In this document: positions 24,661 through 33,698 of the stretch, piece after piece
Numbering within the stretch: position 1 is the stretch's first letter
Layout of the letters: every line of letters begins with the position of its first letter
Assembly (NCBI RefSeq): GCF_014655295.1
Contig: NZ_BNBI01000008.1
Location: forward strand, 62,001-126,000
DNA length: 64,000 nucleotides
Source: Streptomyces fumanus
GTDB taxonomy: Bacteria; Actinomycetota; Actinomycetes; Streptomycetales; Streptomycetaceae
Direction of reading: 5' to 3'
Made by a program: the position numbers and the translations under genes
Notes under the pieces: model-generated
Told to the model about the DNA's origin: nothing
The model's input: only the letters and a program-made list of their open reading frames with translations
The model's database searches: none

Positions 24661-26724
24661 GTGATCCAGGCCATCGGACTGACCAGCAACCCTCGCAAAG
24701 AGCTTCCGCCCGCCGTCGACGACGTCTCCTTCGAGGCGCACGCGGGCCGCGTCACCGCACTGCTCGGAGCCCCGGGCGCCGGCAAGACGACAGTGCTGAG
24801 ACTCATGCTCGAACTGCAACGCGGCCGTGGCGTCACCCACTTCAGAGGCCGCCCCCTGCATCGCATCGCCTACCCGTCCCGGGAAGTCGGCGTCCTGCTG
24901 GGCGAGGTACCCGGACACCCGGGCCGTACGGTCCGCGGACATCTGCGCATGCTGTGCGCGGCGGCGGGAGCCCCGATCCGCCGCGCCGACGAGATCCTGG
25001 AAGCCGTCGGACTCGTGAGCCTGCGCGACGAACGCCTCGGCAGCCTGTCCCGCGGCACGGACCGCCGCCTCGGCCTGGCCTGCGCCCTGCTCGCCGATCC
25101 GCACACGCTCGTGCTCGACGACCCGGCGGGCGGCCTGTCCACCTCCGAGAGCCGCTGGCTGCACGACGCCCTGCGCGCGTACGCCACCCAGGGCGGCACC
25201 GTCCTGTACGCCACGGCCGACCCGAAGGAAACCGCGCGCACCGCCGACCGCGTGGTGACCCTGGAGCGGGGCAGGCTCGTCGCCGACCAGGAAGCCGCCG
25301 ACTTCTCCCGCACCCGGCTCCGCCCCCGCGTCGCCGTCCGCACCCCGCACGCCACACGCCTCGCCGCCCTCCTCGCCAAGGAGGCCCGCACCACGCACCG
25401 TTCCATCGAGGTGGTCCGCGAGGGCGGCAACCGCCTCTCCGTGTACGGCAGTACATGCGCCGACGTCGGCGAAGTCGCCTTCCGGAACGGCGTTCCCGTG
25501 CACCAACTGGCCGACGAGACGGGGGACATGGGCCCGGGTGCCGGGGTGCCACAGGCCCGGGCGGCGCAGGCCCGATCCTCCGCCGCCCCGCAGCCGTCCA
25601 CAGGCGGCCCGCACGAGCCTCCGACGCAGGCACCCTCCTTCGTCGCCCCGCGGTCACCCACAGCCGGCCCGCGCGAACCCTCGACGCAGACGGCGCCCTC
25701 GTCCGCCGCCGCCCCCAAGGCACTCACAGGCGGCCCGCACGAGCCTTCGACGCCGGCACCCACGTCCGCTGCCCCGGAGCCACCCACGGACGGCCTCCCG
25801 AAACCCCAGCCGTCCCGCGCGTCCCAGAAGACACACCAGACGCTTCAGCCTCAGCAATCACCCGAGCCCCTGCACACACCCGGCCCGTTCAACCCCGCCG
25901 TCCCGGCTCCCGGTGCCTCCTCCCCCCTCCCGCCCCCCATCTCCGTCCGCTCCGCCCCCAGCCCCCTGCGTCCCCTCCGCTACGAGTTCCGCCGCGCGGT
26001 CGGGATCGCCACCGGGTTCGTCACCGGGGCCGTCGTGCTCGTCGCCTCCGCCGTCACCGCCGTACTCCTGGCCCGCGTCGGTCACACTCCGCAGCCGCGG
26101 CTGCTCGCCGCGTGGCCGCGAGAGCTGCCTCTTCCGCCCGCGGCGCTCGGGGCGGGACTGCTGGGCGCGCTCGCCTTCGGGGACGAGTTCCGCCACCCCG
26201 CGCTGGCGGCGGACCGCGGCACGGTGCCCCGCAGACTGGGGCTGCTGACCGCGAAACTCCTGGTCGCGGCGGCCACCGCGCTGCTGCTGGCAGTCCTCAC
26301 GGTGGGCTGCGACGCCCAGGTGCTCTACCTGTTCTACGGACGGGACCTCGCGGAGGTTCCCGCTGACTGGCCGACGCTCGGTGCCGGTTGGATCTGCCTG
26401 GTGGTCGGCTGCGCCTGGGCCGGTGTGCTGGCGGCGGGCGTCTTCCGGTCGACCACGGCCGGGCTGGCGGCCGTGGTCGCCGTACCCGTCCTCGTCGTGC
26501 CCCTCGTACAAGCGGTCTGGGAGGGCCACTCCGTGCGGACCGCGGCGGACTTCCCGCTGCGGCTGCGCGAAGTGCTCCTGACGCAGTGGCCCTTCGGCGG
26601 GGAGCGGTACGTGGAGGCCGTGATGCTCGCGCTCGCCCAACCCGTCGGCAGTGCGCTGATGTTGTCCCTGGCCACCCTGCTCTGTGCGTATCTGGTGACG
26701 ACCCTGCGCGGCAGGGTCCGATGA
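24661..26724 (+). CDS. Fused ABC transporter (ATPase plus membrane domain) with degenerate catalytic motifs
   Basis: This 687-residue protein has an ABC ATPase at about 1-220. Walker A GAPGAGKT is at 36-43, the signature is SLSRGTDRRLGLA instead of a canonical LSGGQ, and Walker B reads LVLDDP with Asp in place of the catalytic Glu. A Pro/Ser/Thr-rich linker (about 290-440) with three imperfect 20-residue repeats leads to a C-terminal domain with about six hydrophobic segments, an ABC-2-like permease. GTG 24661 is chosen over ATG 24607 from the -10 position (TATCTT) and homology-like start VIQAIGLTSNP. Slow or regulatory ATPase activity is possible. Substrate is unknown. Confidence 0.8.
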   Translation: MIQAIGLTSNPRKELPPAVDDVSFEAHAGRVTALLGAPGAGKTTVLRLMLELQRGRGVTHFRGRPLHRIAYPSREVGVLLGEVPGHPGRTVRGHLRMLCAAAGAPIRRADEILEAVGLVSLRDERLGSLSRGTDRRLGLACALLADPHTLVLDDPAGGLSTSESRWLHDALRAYATQGGTVLYATADPKETARTADRVVTLERGRLVADQEAADFSRTRLRPRVAVRTPHATRLAALLAKEARTTHRSIEVVREGGNRLSVYGSTCADVGEVAFRNGVPVHQLADETGDMGPGAGVPQARAAQARSSAAPQPSTGGPHEPPTQAPSFVAPRSPTAGPREPSTQTAPSSAAAPKALTGGPHEPSTPAPTSAAPEPPTDGLPKPQPSRASQKTHQTLQPQQSPEPLHTPGPFNPAVPAPGASSPLPPPISVRSAPSPLRPLRYEFRRAVGIATGFVTGAVVLVASAVTAVLLARVGHTPQPRLLAAWPRELPLPPAALGAGLLGALAFGDEFRHPALAADRGTVPRRLGLLTAKLLVAAATALLLAVLTVGCDAQVLYLFYGRDLAEVPADWPTLGAGWICLVVGCAWAGVLAAGVFRSTTAGLAAVVAVPVLVVPLVQAVWEGHSVRTAADFPLRLREVLLTQWPFGGERYVEAVMLALAQPVGSALMLSLATLLCAYLVTTLRGRVR

Positions 26725-26786
26725 CCACCCTCCGTGACCTCCCGGTCCGGCCCTGTGCGCAACTCCCCGGGGAAAGCCCATTTCTT

Positions 26787-26826
26787 TCCGATAAGGCGTC
26801 AATTGCGACGGGGTGATCGATCACCC
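26787..26826 (+). promoter_or_regulatory. whiH control region: sigma-WhiG-like -10 and operator palindrome
   Basis: TCCGATAA at 26787-26794 resembles the GCCGATAA -10 of the motility/sporulation sigma factor WhiG, expected for whiH; a TAAA -35 at the right spacing is not clear (GAAA is 11 bp upstream rather than 15). GGGTGATCGATCACCC at 26811-26826 is a perfect 16-bp palindrome placed to act as an autoregulatory operator. Confidence 0.6.
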
Positions 26827-26886
26827 TTTCGTGTGCTTTTCACCAAAGACCTCAAGGGAGTTGGGAACAGCGCCGACAAAGGATGC

Positions 26887-27774
26887 GTGAGTACCCTTGC
26901 GCACACCATGATGACCGCCGCCCGCTCCGCCGATTCCGGCCTCGCGAACCCGGGCGAACTCGACCGCTACCCCTACGCCGAGGCGCCCGCCGTCGACCGC
27001 GTCGGAATCCCCGCCTGGGAAGGGGCGGACTCGGAGCTGGGCCGCGTGGGCCGGCGTGCCGCGGGCAGCCGCGGACGCGGGCTGCACGGGCAACTCGTCC
27101 AGCAGCTCGGCCAGATGATCGTTTCGGGCGACCTGGGTGCCGACCGCCCGCTGGTGCCGGAGGAGATCGGCCAGCGTTTCGAGGTGTCCCGTACCGTCGT
27201 CCGCGAGTCGCTGCGCGTGCTGGAGGCCAAGGGCCTGGTGAGCGCCCGGCCGAACGTCGGCACGCGCGTGCGTCCCGTCAGTGACTGGAACCTCCTCGAC
27301 CCGGACATCATCGAATGGCGGGCGTTCGGACCGCAGCGCGATGACCAGCGGCGGGAGCTGAGCGAGCTGCGCTGGACGATCGAGCCGCTGGCCGCGCGCC
27401 TCGCCGCCGGGCACGGGCGCGAAGACGTGCAGCAGCGCCTTACCGACATGGTCGGGATCATGGGCCACGCCATGGGCCAGGGCGACGCGCTCACCTTCGC
27501 CCGCGCCGATGCCGAGTTCCACTCCCTGCTGATCCAGGTCGCGGGCAACCGCATGCTGGAGCACCTCTCCGGCATCGTGTCCGCCGCCCTCCAGGTCTCC
27601 GGCGGCCCGGTCGCCGGCTGTGACCGGCCGACCGAGGCGTCGCTGGCGCAGCACGCCCGGATCGCCGACGCGCTGGCCGCGGGTGACGGCGGCGCGGCCG
27701 AGACGGCCATGCGCCAACTGCTGACCGTCCACCCGGAGGTGGAGCGCGTGGTGCCCGCCCCGCGTGAGCACTGA
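26887..27774 (+). CDS. whiH: WhiH-like sporulation regulator, GntR (FadR) family
   Basis: This 295-residue protein has an N-terminal extension of about 70 residues, a GntR winged HTH (LGADRPLVPEEIGQRFEVSR then VVRESLRVLEAKGLV) and an FCD/FadR C-terminal ligand domain with the conserved DAEFHSLLIQVAGN metal-site region. The N-terminal sequence STLAHTMMTAARSADSG and the position directly before hrdB match my memory of Streptomyces WhiH, which is needed for sporulation septation in aerial hyphae. GTG 26887 follows AAAGGA. The ligand of the FCD domain is unknown. Confidence 0.88.
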   Translation: MSTLAHTMMTAARSADSGLANPGELDRYPYAEAPAVDRVGIPAWEGADSELGRVGRRAAGSRGRGLHGQLVQQLGQMIVSGDLGADRPLVPEEIGQRFEVSRTVVRESLRVLEAKGLVSARPNVGTRVRPVSDWNLLDPDIIEWRAFGPQRDDQRRELSELRWTIEPLAARLAAGHGREDVQQRLTDMVGIMGHAMGQGDALTFARADAEFHSLLIQVAGNRMLEHLSGIVSAALQVSGGPVAGCDRPTEASLAQHARIADALAAGDGGAAETAMRQLLTVHPEVERVVPAPREH

Positions 27775-28193
27775 CCGCCCCACCGAAGCGGCGCGGGCCG
27801 GGCGGGCCACCCCCTCCTGTGGCGACGCCCGGCCGGTTCGTCGCGGCCGTCGACCCCGCAGCGCCGCCACGGCCCTGCGGGGTCCGGTGGTGTGATCACA
27901 CAGCTCCCCGGCCTGCTCGGGCCGTCATCATCGACGATCACGTTTGTACGCGTTTGAGCACTGATGAGCGCTTACGGGGTGTGACTCGGGCCACGCGGAT
28001 TGGGCGTAACGCTCGCGGAAACAACGCGATGACCTAAGAGGTGACAGCCGAGGAGGGAATACGGACGCCGTTCACGGCGCTGTGCATCTCCCGGCCCCCG
28101 CCCGCGCCGTCGGCCCATCCCCAAGCCGGCGGTCGGCTCCTGTCCACCATGGACGGGGCCGGAAGCCGTTTTCAACGTTCCGAGAGGTTGTTC
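27775..28193 (+). promoter_or_regulatory. hrdB upstream region
   Basis: This 419-bp gap carries the hrdB promoters. GTGTGATCACAC (27890-27901) is a perfect 12-bp palindrome sharing GTGATC/GATCAC with the whiH site. GGAAT at 28056-28060 followed 18 bp later by GCTG resembles the σR (oxidative stress) consensus GGAAT-N18-GTT, and σR is known to drive one hrdB promoter in Streptomyces. GAGAGG precedes the hrdB GTG by 6 nt. Confidence 0.5.
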
Positions 28194-29726
28194 GTGTCGG
28201 CCAGCACATCCCGTACGCTCCCGCCGGAGATCGCCGAGTCCGTCTCTGTCATGGCGCTCATTGAGCGGGGAAAGGCTGAGGGGCAGATCGCCGGCGATGA
28301 CGTGCGTCGGGCCTTCGAAGCTGACCAGATTCCGGCCACTCAGTGGAAGAACGTACTGCGCAGCCTCAACCAGATCCTCGAGGAAGAGGGTGTGACGCTG
28401 ATGGTCAGTGCCGCAGAGCCCAAGCGCACCCGAAAGAGCGTCGCAGCGAAGAGCCCCGCCAAGCGCACCGCCACCAAGACGGTCGCGGCGAAGACGGTGG
28501 CCACCCGGAAGACCGCCACCGCCGCCACCCCGGCAGCGCCCGCCGCCGACCCCGCCGCCGAGGACGAGACGCCTGCCAGGAAGGCGGCCGCGAAGAAGAC
28601 GACCGCCAAGAAGGCGGCCGCCAAGAAGACCGCCACCGCGAAGAAGACGGTGGCCAAGAAGACCACGGGCAAGAAGGACGACGCCGAGCTCCTCGAGGAA
28701 GAGGTGCTGGAGGACACCAAGGTCGCCGACGAGCCCGAGGGCACCGAGAACGCCGGCTTCGTGCTGTCCGACGAGGACGAGGACGACGCGCCGGCCCAGC
28801 AGGTCGCCGCGGCCGGTGCCACCGCCGACCCGGTCAAGGACTACCTCAAGCAGATCGGCAAGGTCCCGCTGCTCAACGCCGAGCAGGAGGTCGAACTCGC
28901 CAAGCGCATCGAGGCCGGTCTGTTCGCCGAGGACAAGCTGGCCAACGCCGACAAGCTCGCCCCGAAGCTCAAGCGCGAGCTGGAGATCATCGCCGAGGAC
29001 GGGCGCCGCGCCAAGAACCACCTCCTGGAGGCCAACCTCCGCCTGGTGGTCTCCCTGGCCAAGCGCTACACCGGCCGCGGCATGCTCTTCCTGGACCTCA
29101 TCCAGGAGGGCAACCTCGGTCTGATCCGCGCGGTCGAGAAGTTCGACTACACCAAGGGCTACAAGTTCTCCACGTACGCCACCTGGTGGATCCGTCAGGC
29201 GATCACCCGCGCGATGGCCGACCAGGCCCGCACCATCCGTATCCCGGTGCACATGGTCGAGGTCATCAACAAGCTCGCGCGCGTGCAGCGCCAGATGCTC
29301 CAGGACCTGGGCCGCGAGCCCACCCCGGAGGAGCTGGCCAAGGAACTCGACATGACCCCCGAGAAGGTCATCGAGGTCCAGAAGTACGGCCGTGAGCCGA
29401 TCTCGCTGCACACCCCGCTGGGCGAGGACGGCGACAGCGAGTTCGGTGACCTCATCGAGGACTCCGAGGCGGTCGTCCCGGCCGACGCGGTCAGCTTCAC
29501 GCTCCTCCAGGAGCAGTTGCACTCCGTCCTGGACACCCTCTCCGAGCGCGAGGCGGGCGTCGTGTCCATGCGCTTCGGTCTCACCGACGGTCAGCCGAAG
29601 ACCCTCGACGAGATCGGCAAGGTGTACGGCGTCACCCGCGAGCGCATCCGCCAGATCGAGTCCAAGACCATGTCGAAGCTGCGCCACCCGTCGCGTTCCC
29701 AGGTGCTGCGCGACTACCTCGACTAG
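28194..29726 (+). CDS. hrdB: HrdB, principal sigma factor
   Basis: This 510-residue σ70 group 1 protein directs RNA polymerase to housekeeping promoters. A Lys/Ala-rich N-terminal domain with KKTTAKKAA-type repeats spans about 75-165, an acidic stretch follows, and the conserved core starts near residue 211 (DPVKDYLKQIGKVPLL) with regions 1.2 to 4.2. It includes the -10-binding motif FSTYATWWIRQAI and the region 4 helix GVTRERIRQIE. GTG 28194 is chosen because GAGAGG precedes it; the frame open to 28041 lacks a site. The gene stands alone and ends at a strong terminator. Confidence 0.98.
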   Translation: MSASTSRTLPPEIAESVSVMALIERGKAEGQIAGDDVRRAFEADQIPATQWKNVLRSLNQILEEEGVTLMVSAAEPKRTRKSVAAKSPAKRTATKTVAAKTVATRKTATAATPAAPAADPAAEDETPARKAAAKKTTAKKAAAKKTATAKKTVAKKTTGKKDDAELLEEEVLEDTKVADEPEGTENAGFVLSDEDEDDAPAQQVAAAGATADPVKDYLKQIGKVPLLNAEQEVELAKRIEAGLFAEDKLANADKLAPKLKRELEIIAEDGRRAKNHLLEANLRLVVSLAKRYTGRGMLFLDLIQEGNLGLIRAVEKFDYTKGYKFSTYATWWIRQAITRAMADQARTIRIPVHMVEVINKLARVQRQMLQDLGREPTPEELAKELDMTPEKVIEVQKYGREPISLHTPLGEDGDSEFGDLIEDSEAVVPADAVSFTLLQEQLHSVLDTLSEREAGVVSMRFGLTDGQPKTLDEIGKVYGVTRERIRQIESKTMSKLRHPSRSQVLRDYLD

Positions 29727-29746
29727 GTCACGCCCGTACGGCCGGC

Positions 29747-29778
29747 AAGGCCCGGTTCCCCGTGGGGGACCGGGCCTT
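29747..29778 (+). terminator. Terminator of hrdB
   Basis: AAGGCCCGGTTCCCC and GGGGGACCGGGCCTT form a long near-perfect stem with a very short loop 20 bp after the hrdB stop codon. Confidence 0.85.
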
Positions 29779-29838
29779 CACGCGTGTCCGTGCGGACACC
29801 GCCGCCGGTCCGGGGGTGCGGGGTGCCGCCAATTGGAT

Positions 29839-29869
29839 CACTCTGGGTGTCTCATCGGCACCCAGAGTG
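29839..29869 (+). promoter_or_regulatory. Inverted repeat abutting the protease ribosome site
   Basis: CACTCTGGGTG (29839-29849) and CACCCAGAGTG (29859-29869) are exact reverse complements with a 9-bp spacer. The right arm runs directly into GAGGAG, the Shine-Dalgarno of the protease gene, so it could act as an mRNA hairpin limiting translation or as a repressor operator. Confidence 0.65.
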
Positions 29870-29879
29870 AGGAGTCTGC

Positions 29880-30728
29880 ATGCGCCACCCTTCTGCTCGG
29901 GCACTGGCCCGGCCGTTGGCCCTGGCGGTCGCCGCGACCGTCATACCGCTGATGTCCGCCGCCCCCGCGTCCGCCGACAGCGTTGTCGTCGGAGGCTTTC
30001 CCGTCGAGGTGTCCGAGAGTCCGTGGACGGTGGCCCTGACCAGCCGTGACCGGTTCGGGGGTACGAGGGCGGGGCAGTTCTGCGGGGGAGTGGCCGTCGG
30101 CCGGACCACCGTGCTGACGGCGGCGCACTGCCTGGGCGCGGAAGCCCTGGGCGGGCCACCCGAGCAGGTACGTGACCTGAAGGTCGTCGCGGGGCGCGGC
30201 GACCTCCTCTCGGGGGAGGGGCGCGAGATCGCGGTCCGTGACATCTGGGTGAACCCCGGACACGACGACGTGGCCAACACCGGCGACTTCGCCGTGCTCA
30301 CTCTGGGCGAGGCGCTGCCGCCCGGCTCCGCCATAGCCATGGCGCCCGCCGGTGATCCCGCCTACGAGCCCGGCACGGCGGCCGTCGTCTACGGGTGGGG
30401 GGACACCTCGGGCGCCGGCGACTACCCGACGACCCTGCACGCGGCACGCGTGCGCGTACTGTCCGATTCCGTCTGTGAGCAGGCGTATCCGGGCGGTGAG
30501 GTGGGCCAGTACCGCCCCGACACGATGCTCTGCGCGGGCGAGGAGCACGGCGGCCGGGACGCCTGCCAGGGGGACAGCGGCGGGCCGCTGGTGGCCGGCG
30601 GGAAGCTCATCGGCCTCGTCTCCTGGGGCGGCGAGTGCGGCCGGCCGGGCAGTCCGGGGGTCTACACGCGCCTGTCCGCCGTCCTGCGGACCCTCGGGTG
30701 GGACGGCGGGGCCGACGCGGCCTCCTAG
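29880..30728 (+). CDS. Secreted trypsin-like serine protease (S1 family)
   Basis: This 282-residue protein has a Sec signal peptide (about 1-32, ending ASA) and a chymotrypsin-fold protease domain. The catalytic triad is His83 (TAAHC), Asp136 (GDFAVL) and Ser233 (GDSGGP). The mature enzyme would start near VVVGGFPV, with almost no propeptide. Asp in the DACQGDSGG block at the base of the S1 pocket predicts trypsin-like cleavage after Lys/Arg. GAGGAG precedes the ATG and a perfect inverted repeat precedes that. It is probably extracellular and used in nutrient scavenging or mycelial turnover. Confidence 0.92.
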   Translation: MRHPSARALARPLALAVAATVIPLMSAAPASADSVVVGGFPVEVSESPWTVALTSRDRFGGTRAGQFCGGVAVGRTTVLTAAHCLGAEALGGPPEQVRDLKVVAGRGDLLSGEGREIAVRDIWVNPGHDDVANTGDFAVLTLGEALPPGSAIAMAPAGDPAYEPGTAAVVYGWGDTSGAGDYPTTLHAARVRVLSDSVCEQAYPGGEVGQYRPDTMLCAGEEHGGRDACQGDSGGPLVAGGKLIGLVSWGGECGRPGSPGVYTRLSAVLRTLGWDGGADAAS

Positions 30729-30779
30729 GGCGTCACACGGGCGGCCAGGGGCGGTCTGAGGCCCGCTGGGGCATGAGCG

Positions 30780-30815
30780 AGGGCGGCTCCCTCCGGGTGT
30801 GGAGGGGGCCGCCCT
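30780..30815. terminator. Bidirectional terminator between protease and DUF7455 genes
   Basis: AGGGCGGCTCCCTCC and GGAGGGGGCCGCCCT form a 15-bp stem with one mismatch and a 6-nt loop between convergent genes. Confidence 0.75.
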
Positions 30816-30860
30816 GGTTCCCGGCCTGTGCCGGGTTCGCTCGTCGTGGGACGCGATATA

Positions 30861-31091
30861 TCAGCGCTCTTCTTCGGGGGCGCTTGTCTGGTCGGCGGTC
30901 AGGCGCTCGGTCTCGTCCTGTATCTCAGCGGCGATCTTCTTGAGTTCCGGCTCGAACTTGCGCCCGTGGTGGGCGCAGAAGAGCAGTTCTCCGCCGCTCA
31001 GCAGGACGACGCGCAGGTACGCCTGGGCGCCGCAACGGTCGCATCGGTCAGCGGCCGTCAGCGGGCTCGCGGAAGTCAGAACAGTAGTCAC
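30861..31091 (-). CDS. DUF7455 small zinc-ribbon-like protein
   Basis: This 76-residue protein contains CDRCGAQAY and, after a beta-hairpin, FCAHHGRKF, a pattern consistent with a small zinc ribbon. An acidic helical tail ends it. The sequence matches what I recall of the conserved actinobacterial DUF7455 family, of unknown function. GTG 31091 follows AAGAGGCGAC. It is divergent from parE. Confidence 0.8.
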   Translation of the reverse strand: MTTVLTSASPLTAADRCDRCGAQAYLRVVLLSGGELLFCAHHGRKFEPELKKIAAEIQDETERLTADQTSAPEEER

Positions 31092-31537
31092 GTCGCCTCT
31101 TCTCTAGCTCGACGAGCTGTCGTACCAGGGTCAACATCCAACCAGCCCCAAAACGTTCCCGCTCGTGGCATTTCCTCGAAAAAAACTTCCCGAGGAGGCT
31201 GGCTGTTGCCGGTTGGCGGCGAATGTGCCGTATTGCGTGTCTATGTGTCGTACGGGTTCGCGCTGTCGGTCAGTGTCAGTAGTCCCGGCCGGCTGGGTTG
31301 CCGGTTTGTTCAAGAGGACGTGCCCGGAGCCTAAATGGTTCATGCCTCGAAGGGAACGTGATGTGTACTTCACTCCATCGAAGGATCGAACACGCATGCG
31401 ACTGTGGACTAGGCTGAGCCGTCGACGAGGGTGGCGTGACAACGGCTCTACCAGGCATCGGTACCCTCTGACCGGTGAAAGACCCCGCGCCCTTACCCAC
31501 CAGGGCCCCATCTGAAATTCAGCGAGGAGCGAACCGC
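31092..31537. other. Intergenic region between DUF7455 and parE
   Basis: This 446-bp region is clearly less GC-rich than average and carries the divergent promoters. A run of seven A residues at 31179-31185 lies within CCTCG/CGAGG arms. TAGGCT near 31410 is a possible parE -10. AGGAG precedes the parE GTG. No gene is seen. Confidence 0.5.
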
Positions 31538-33661
31538 GTGACCGCCGAGACGTCCGTGCCGTCCACAGCTCTGCTGGCAGGAGCAGACCGGGACGGTTCC
31601 AACTACACCGCGCGGCACCTGCTCGTCCTCGAGGGGCTCGAAGCCGTGCGCAAGCGCCCTGGCATGTACATCGGGTCCACGGACAGCCGCGGCCTGATGC
31701 ACTGCCTCTGGGAGATCATCGACAACTCCGTCGACGAGGCCCTCGGCGGCTACTGCGACCACATCGAGGTCATCCTCCACGACGACGGCTCGGTGGAGGT
31801 CCGGGACAACGGCCGCGGCATCCCCGTGGACGTCGAGCCCAAGACCGGCCTGTCCGGCGTCGAGGTCGTCATGACCAAGCTGCACGCCGGCGGCAAGTTC
31901 GGCGGCGGCTCGTACGCCGCTTCCGGTGGTCTGCACGGCGTCGGCGCCTCCGTGGTGAACGCCCTCTCCGCGCGTCTGGACGTCGAGGTGGACCGTGACG
32001 GGCACACCCACGTCATCAGCTTCCGGCGCGGCGTGCCCGGCGCCTTCGCCGCCGCGGGACCCGACGCCGGGTTCGAGGCCAAGAGCGGGCTGCGCAAGGC
32101 CAAGAAGATCCCCAAGACGCGCACCGGCACGCGCGTGCGGTACTGGGCCGACCGGCAGATCTTCCTCAAGGACGCCAAGCTCTCCCTGGACAACCTGCAC
32201 CAGCGCGCCCGCCAGACCGCGTTCCTGGTGCCCGGCCTGACCATCGTCGTCCGCGACGAGTACGGCCTCGGCGAGGGCGGCAGCAAGGGCGAGGAGTCCT
32301 TCCGCTTCGACGGCGGCATCAGCGAGTTCTGCGAGTTCCTCGCCACCGACAGGCCCATCTGCGATGTGCTCCGCTTCACCGGGCAGGGCACCTTCAAGGA
32401 GACCGTCCCCGTCCTGGACGACCGCGGCCAGATGACCCCGACCGAGGTCACCCGCGAACTGGGCGTCGACGTCGCGCTGCGCTGGGGGACCGGCTACGAC
32501 ACGACGGTCAGGTCGTTCGTCAACATCATCGCCACGCCCAAGGGCGGCACCCATGTGGCCGGCTTCGAGCAGGCCGTCACCAAGACGATGAACGAGGTGC
32601 TGCGCGCCAAGAAGCTGCTGCGCGTCGCCGAGGACGACATCGTCAAGGACGACGCCCTCGAAGGGCTCACGGCGGTCGTCACGGTCCGGCTCGCCGAACC
32701 GCAGTTCGAGGGGCAGACCAAGGAGGTGCTCGGCACCTCCGCGGCCCGCCGTATCGTGAACAACGTCGTCACCAAGGAACTCAAGGCGTTCCTGACCTCC
32801 ACCAAGCGGGACGCCGCCCAGCAGGCGCGGGTCGTCATGGAGAAGGCCGTCGCCGCGGCCCGTACCCGGATCGCCGCCCGCCAGCACAAGGACGCCCAGC
32901 GTCGCAAGACGGCCCTGGAGTCCTCCTCGCTGCCGGCCAAGCTCGCCGACTGCCGCAGCGACGACGTCGACCGCAGCGAGCTGTTCATCGTCGAGGGCGA
33001 CTCCGCGCTGGGCACCGCCAAGCTCGCCCGGAACTCCGAGTTCCAGGCGCTGCTGCCGATCCGCGGCAAGATCCTCAACGTTCAGAAGTCCTCGGTGTCG
33101 GACATGCTGAAGAACGCCGAGTGCGGTGCGATCATCCAGGTCATAGGAGCCGGCTCGGGCCGGACCTTCGACATCGACGCGGCGCGCTACGGCAAGATCA
33201 TCATGATGACCGACGCCGACGTGGACGGCTCCCACATCCGTACGCTGCTGCTGACGCTCTTCCACCGCTACATGCGGCCCATGGTCGAGGCCGGCCGCGT
33301 CTTCGCCGCGGTGCCGCCGCTGCACCGCGTCGAGCTGGTCCAGCCGAAGAAGGGCCAGGACAAGTACGTCTACACGTACTCGGACCGGGAGCTGCGCGAC
33401 AAGCTCATGGAGTTCCAGACCAAGGGCATCCGGTACAAGGACTCCATCCAGCGCTACAAGGGCCTTGGCGAGATGGACGCCGACCAGTTGGCCGAGACGA
33501 CCATGGACCCGCGGCGCCGCACCCTGCGCCGGATCAACCTCACCGACCTGGAGTCCGCCGAGCAGGTCTTCGACCTGCTGATGGGCAACGACGTCGCCCC
33601 CCGCAAGGAGTTCATCTCGAACTCGGCGGCGACGCTGGACCGGTCGCGCATCGACGCGTAG
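31538..33661 (+). CDS. parE: DNA topoisomerase IV subunit B (ParE)
   Basis: This 707-residue type IIA topoisomerase B subunit supplies the ATPase for decatenation of daughter chromosomes. The GHKL ATPase has VRKRPGMYIGS, EIIDNSVDEAL and GLHGVGASVVNAL. The TOPRIM domain has the EGDSA glutamate and the DADVDGSHIRTLL metal-binding aspartates. KYKGLGEM-like sequence (RYKGLGEMD) marks the C-terminal end. GTG 31538 follows AGGAG. Calling it ParE rather than GyrB rests on the matching A subunit at 47487-49940 and on my memory that the gyrase pair lies near the Streptomyces origin. Confidence 0.92.
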   Translation: MTAETSVPSTALLAGADRDGSNYTARHLLVLEGLEAVRKRPGMYIGSTDSRGLMHCLWEIIDNSVDEALGGYCDHIEVILHDDGSVEVRDNGRGIPVDVEPKTGLSGVEVVMTKLHAGGKFGGGSYAASGGLHGVGASVVNALSARLDVEVDRDGHTHVISFRRGVPGAFAAAGPDAGFEAKSGLRKAKKIPKTRTGTRVRYWADRQIFLKDAKLSLDNLHQRARQTAFLVPGLTIVVRDEYGLGEGGSKGEESFRFDGGISEFCEFLATDRPICDVLRFTGQGTFKETVPVLDDRGQMTPTEVTRELGVDVALRWGTGYDTTVRSFVNIIATPKGGTHVAGFEQAVTKTMNEVLRAKKLLRVAEDDIVKDDALEGLTAVVTVRLAEPQFEGQTKEVLGTSAARRIVNNVVTKELKAFLTSTKRDAAQQARVVMEKAVAAARTRIAARQHKDAQRRKTALESSSLPAKLADCRSDDVDRSELFIVEGDSALGTAKLARNSEFQALLPIRGKILNVQKSSVSDMLKNAECGAIIQVIGAGSGRTFDIDAARYGKIIMMTDADVDGSHIRTLLLTLFHRYMRPMVEAGRVFAAVPPLHRVELVQPKKGQDKYVYTYSDRELRDKLMEFQTKGIRYKDSIQRYKGLGEMDADQLAETTMDPRRRTLRRINLTDLESAEQVFDLLMGNDVAPRKEFISNSAATLDRSRIDA

Positions 33662-33698
33662 TCGCCGACACGCGGGACGGACGGGGCAGACGGGACGG

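Noticed and set aside
31388..31403. SOS box upstream of parE (TCGAACACGCATGCGA)
   Set aside because: Only the left half-site GAAC is present; the right half lacks GTTC.
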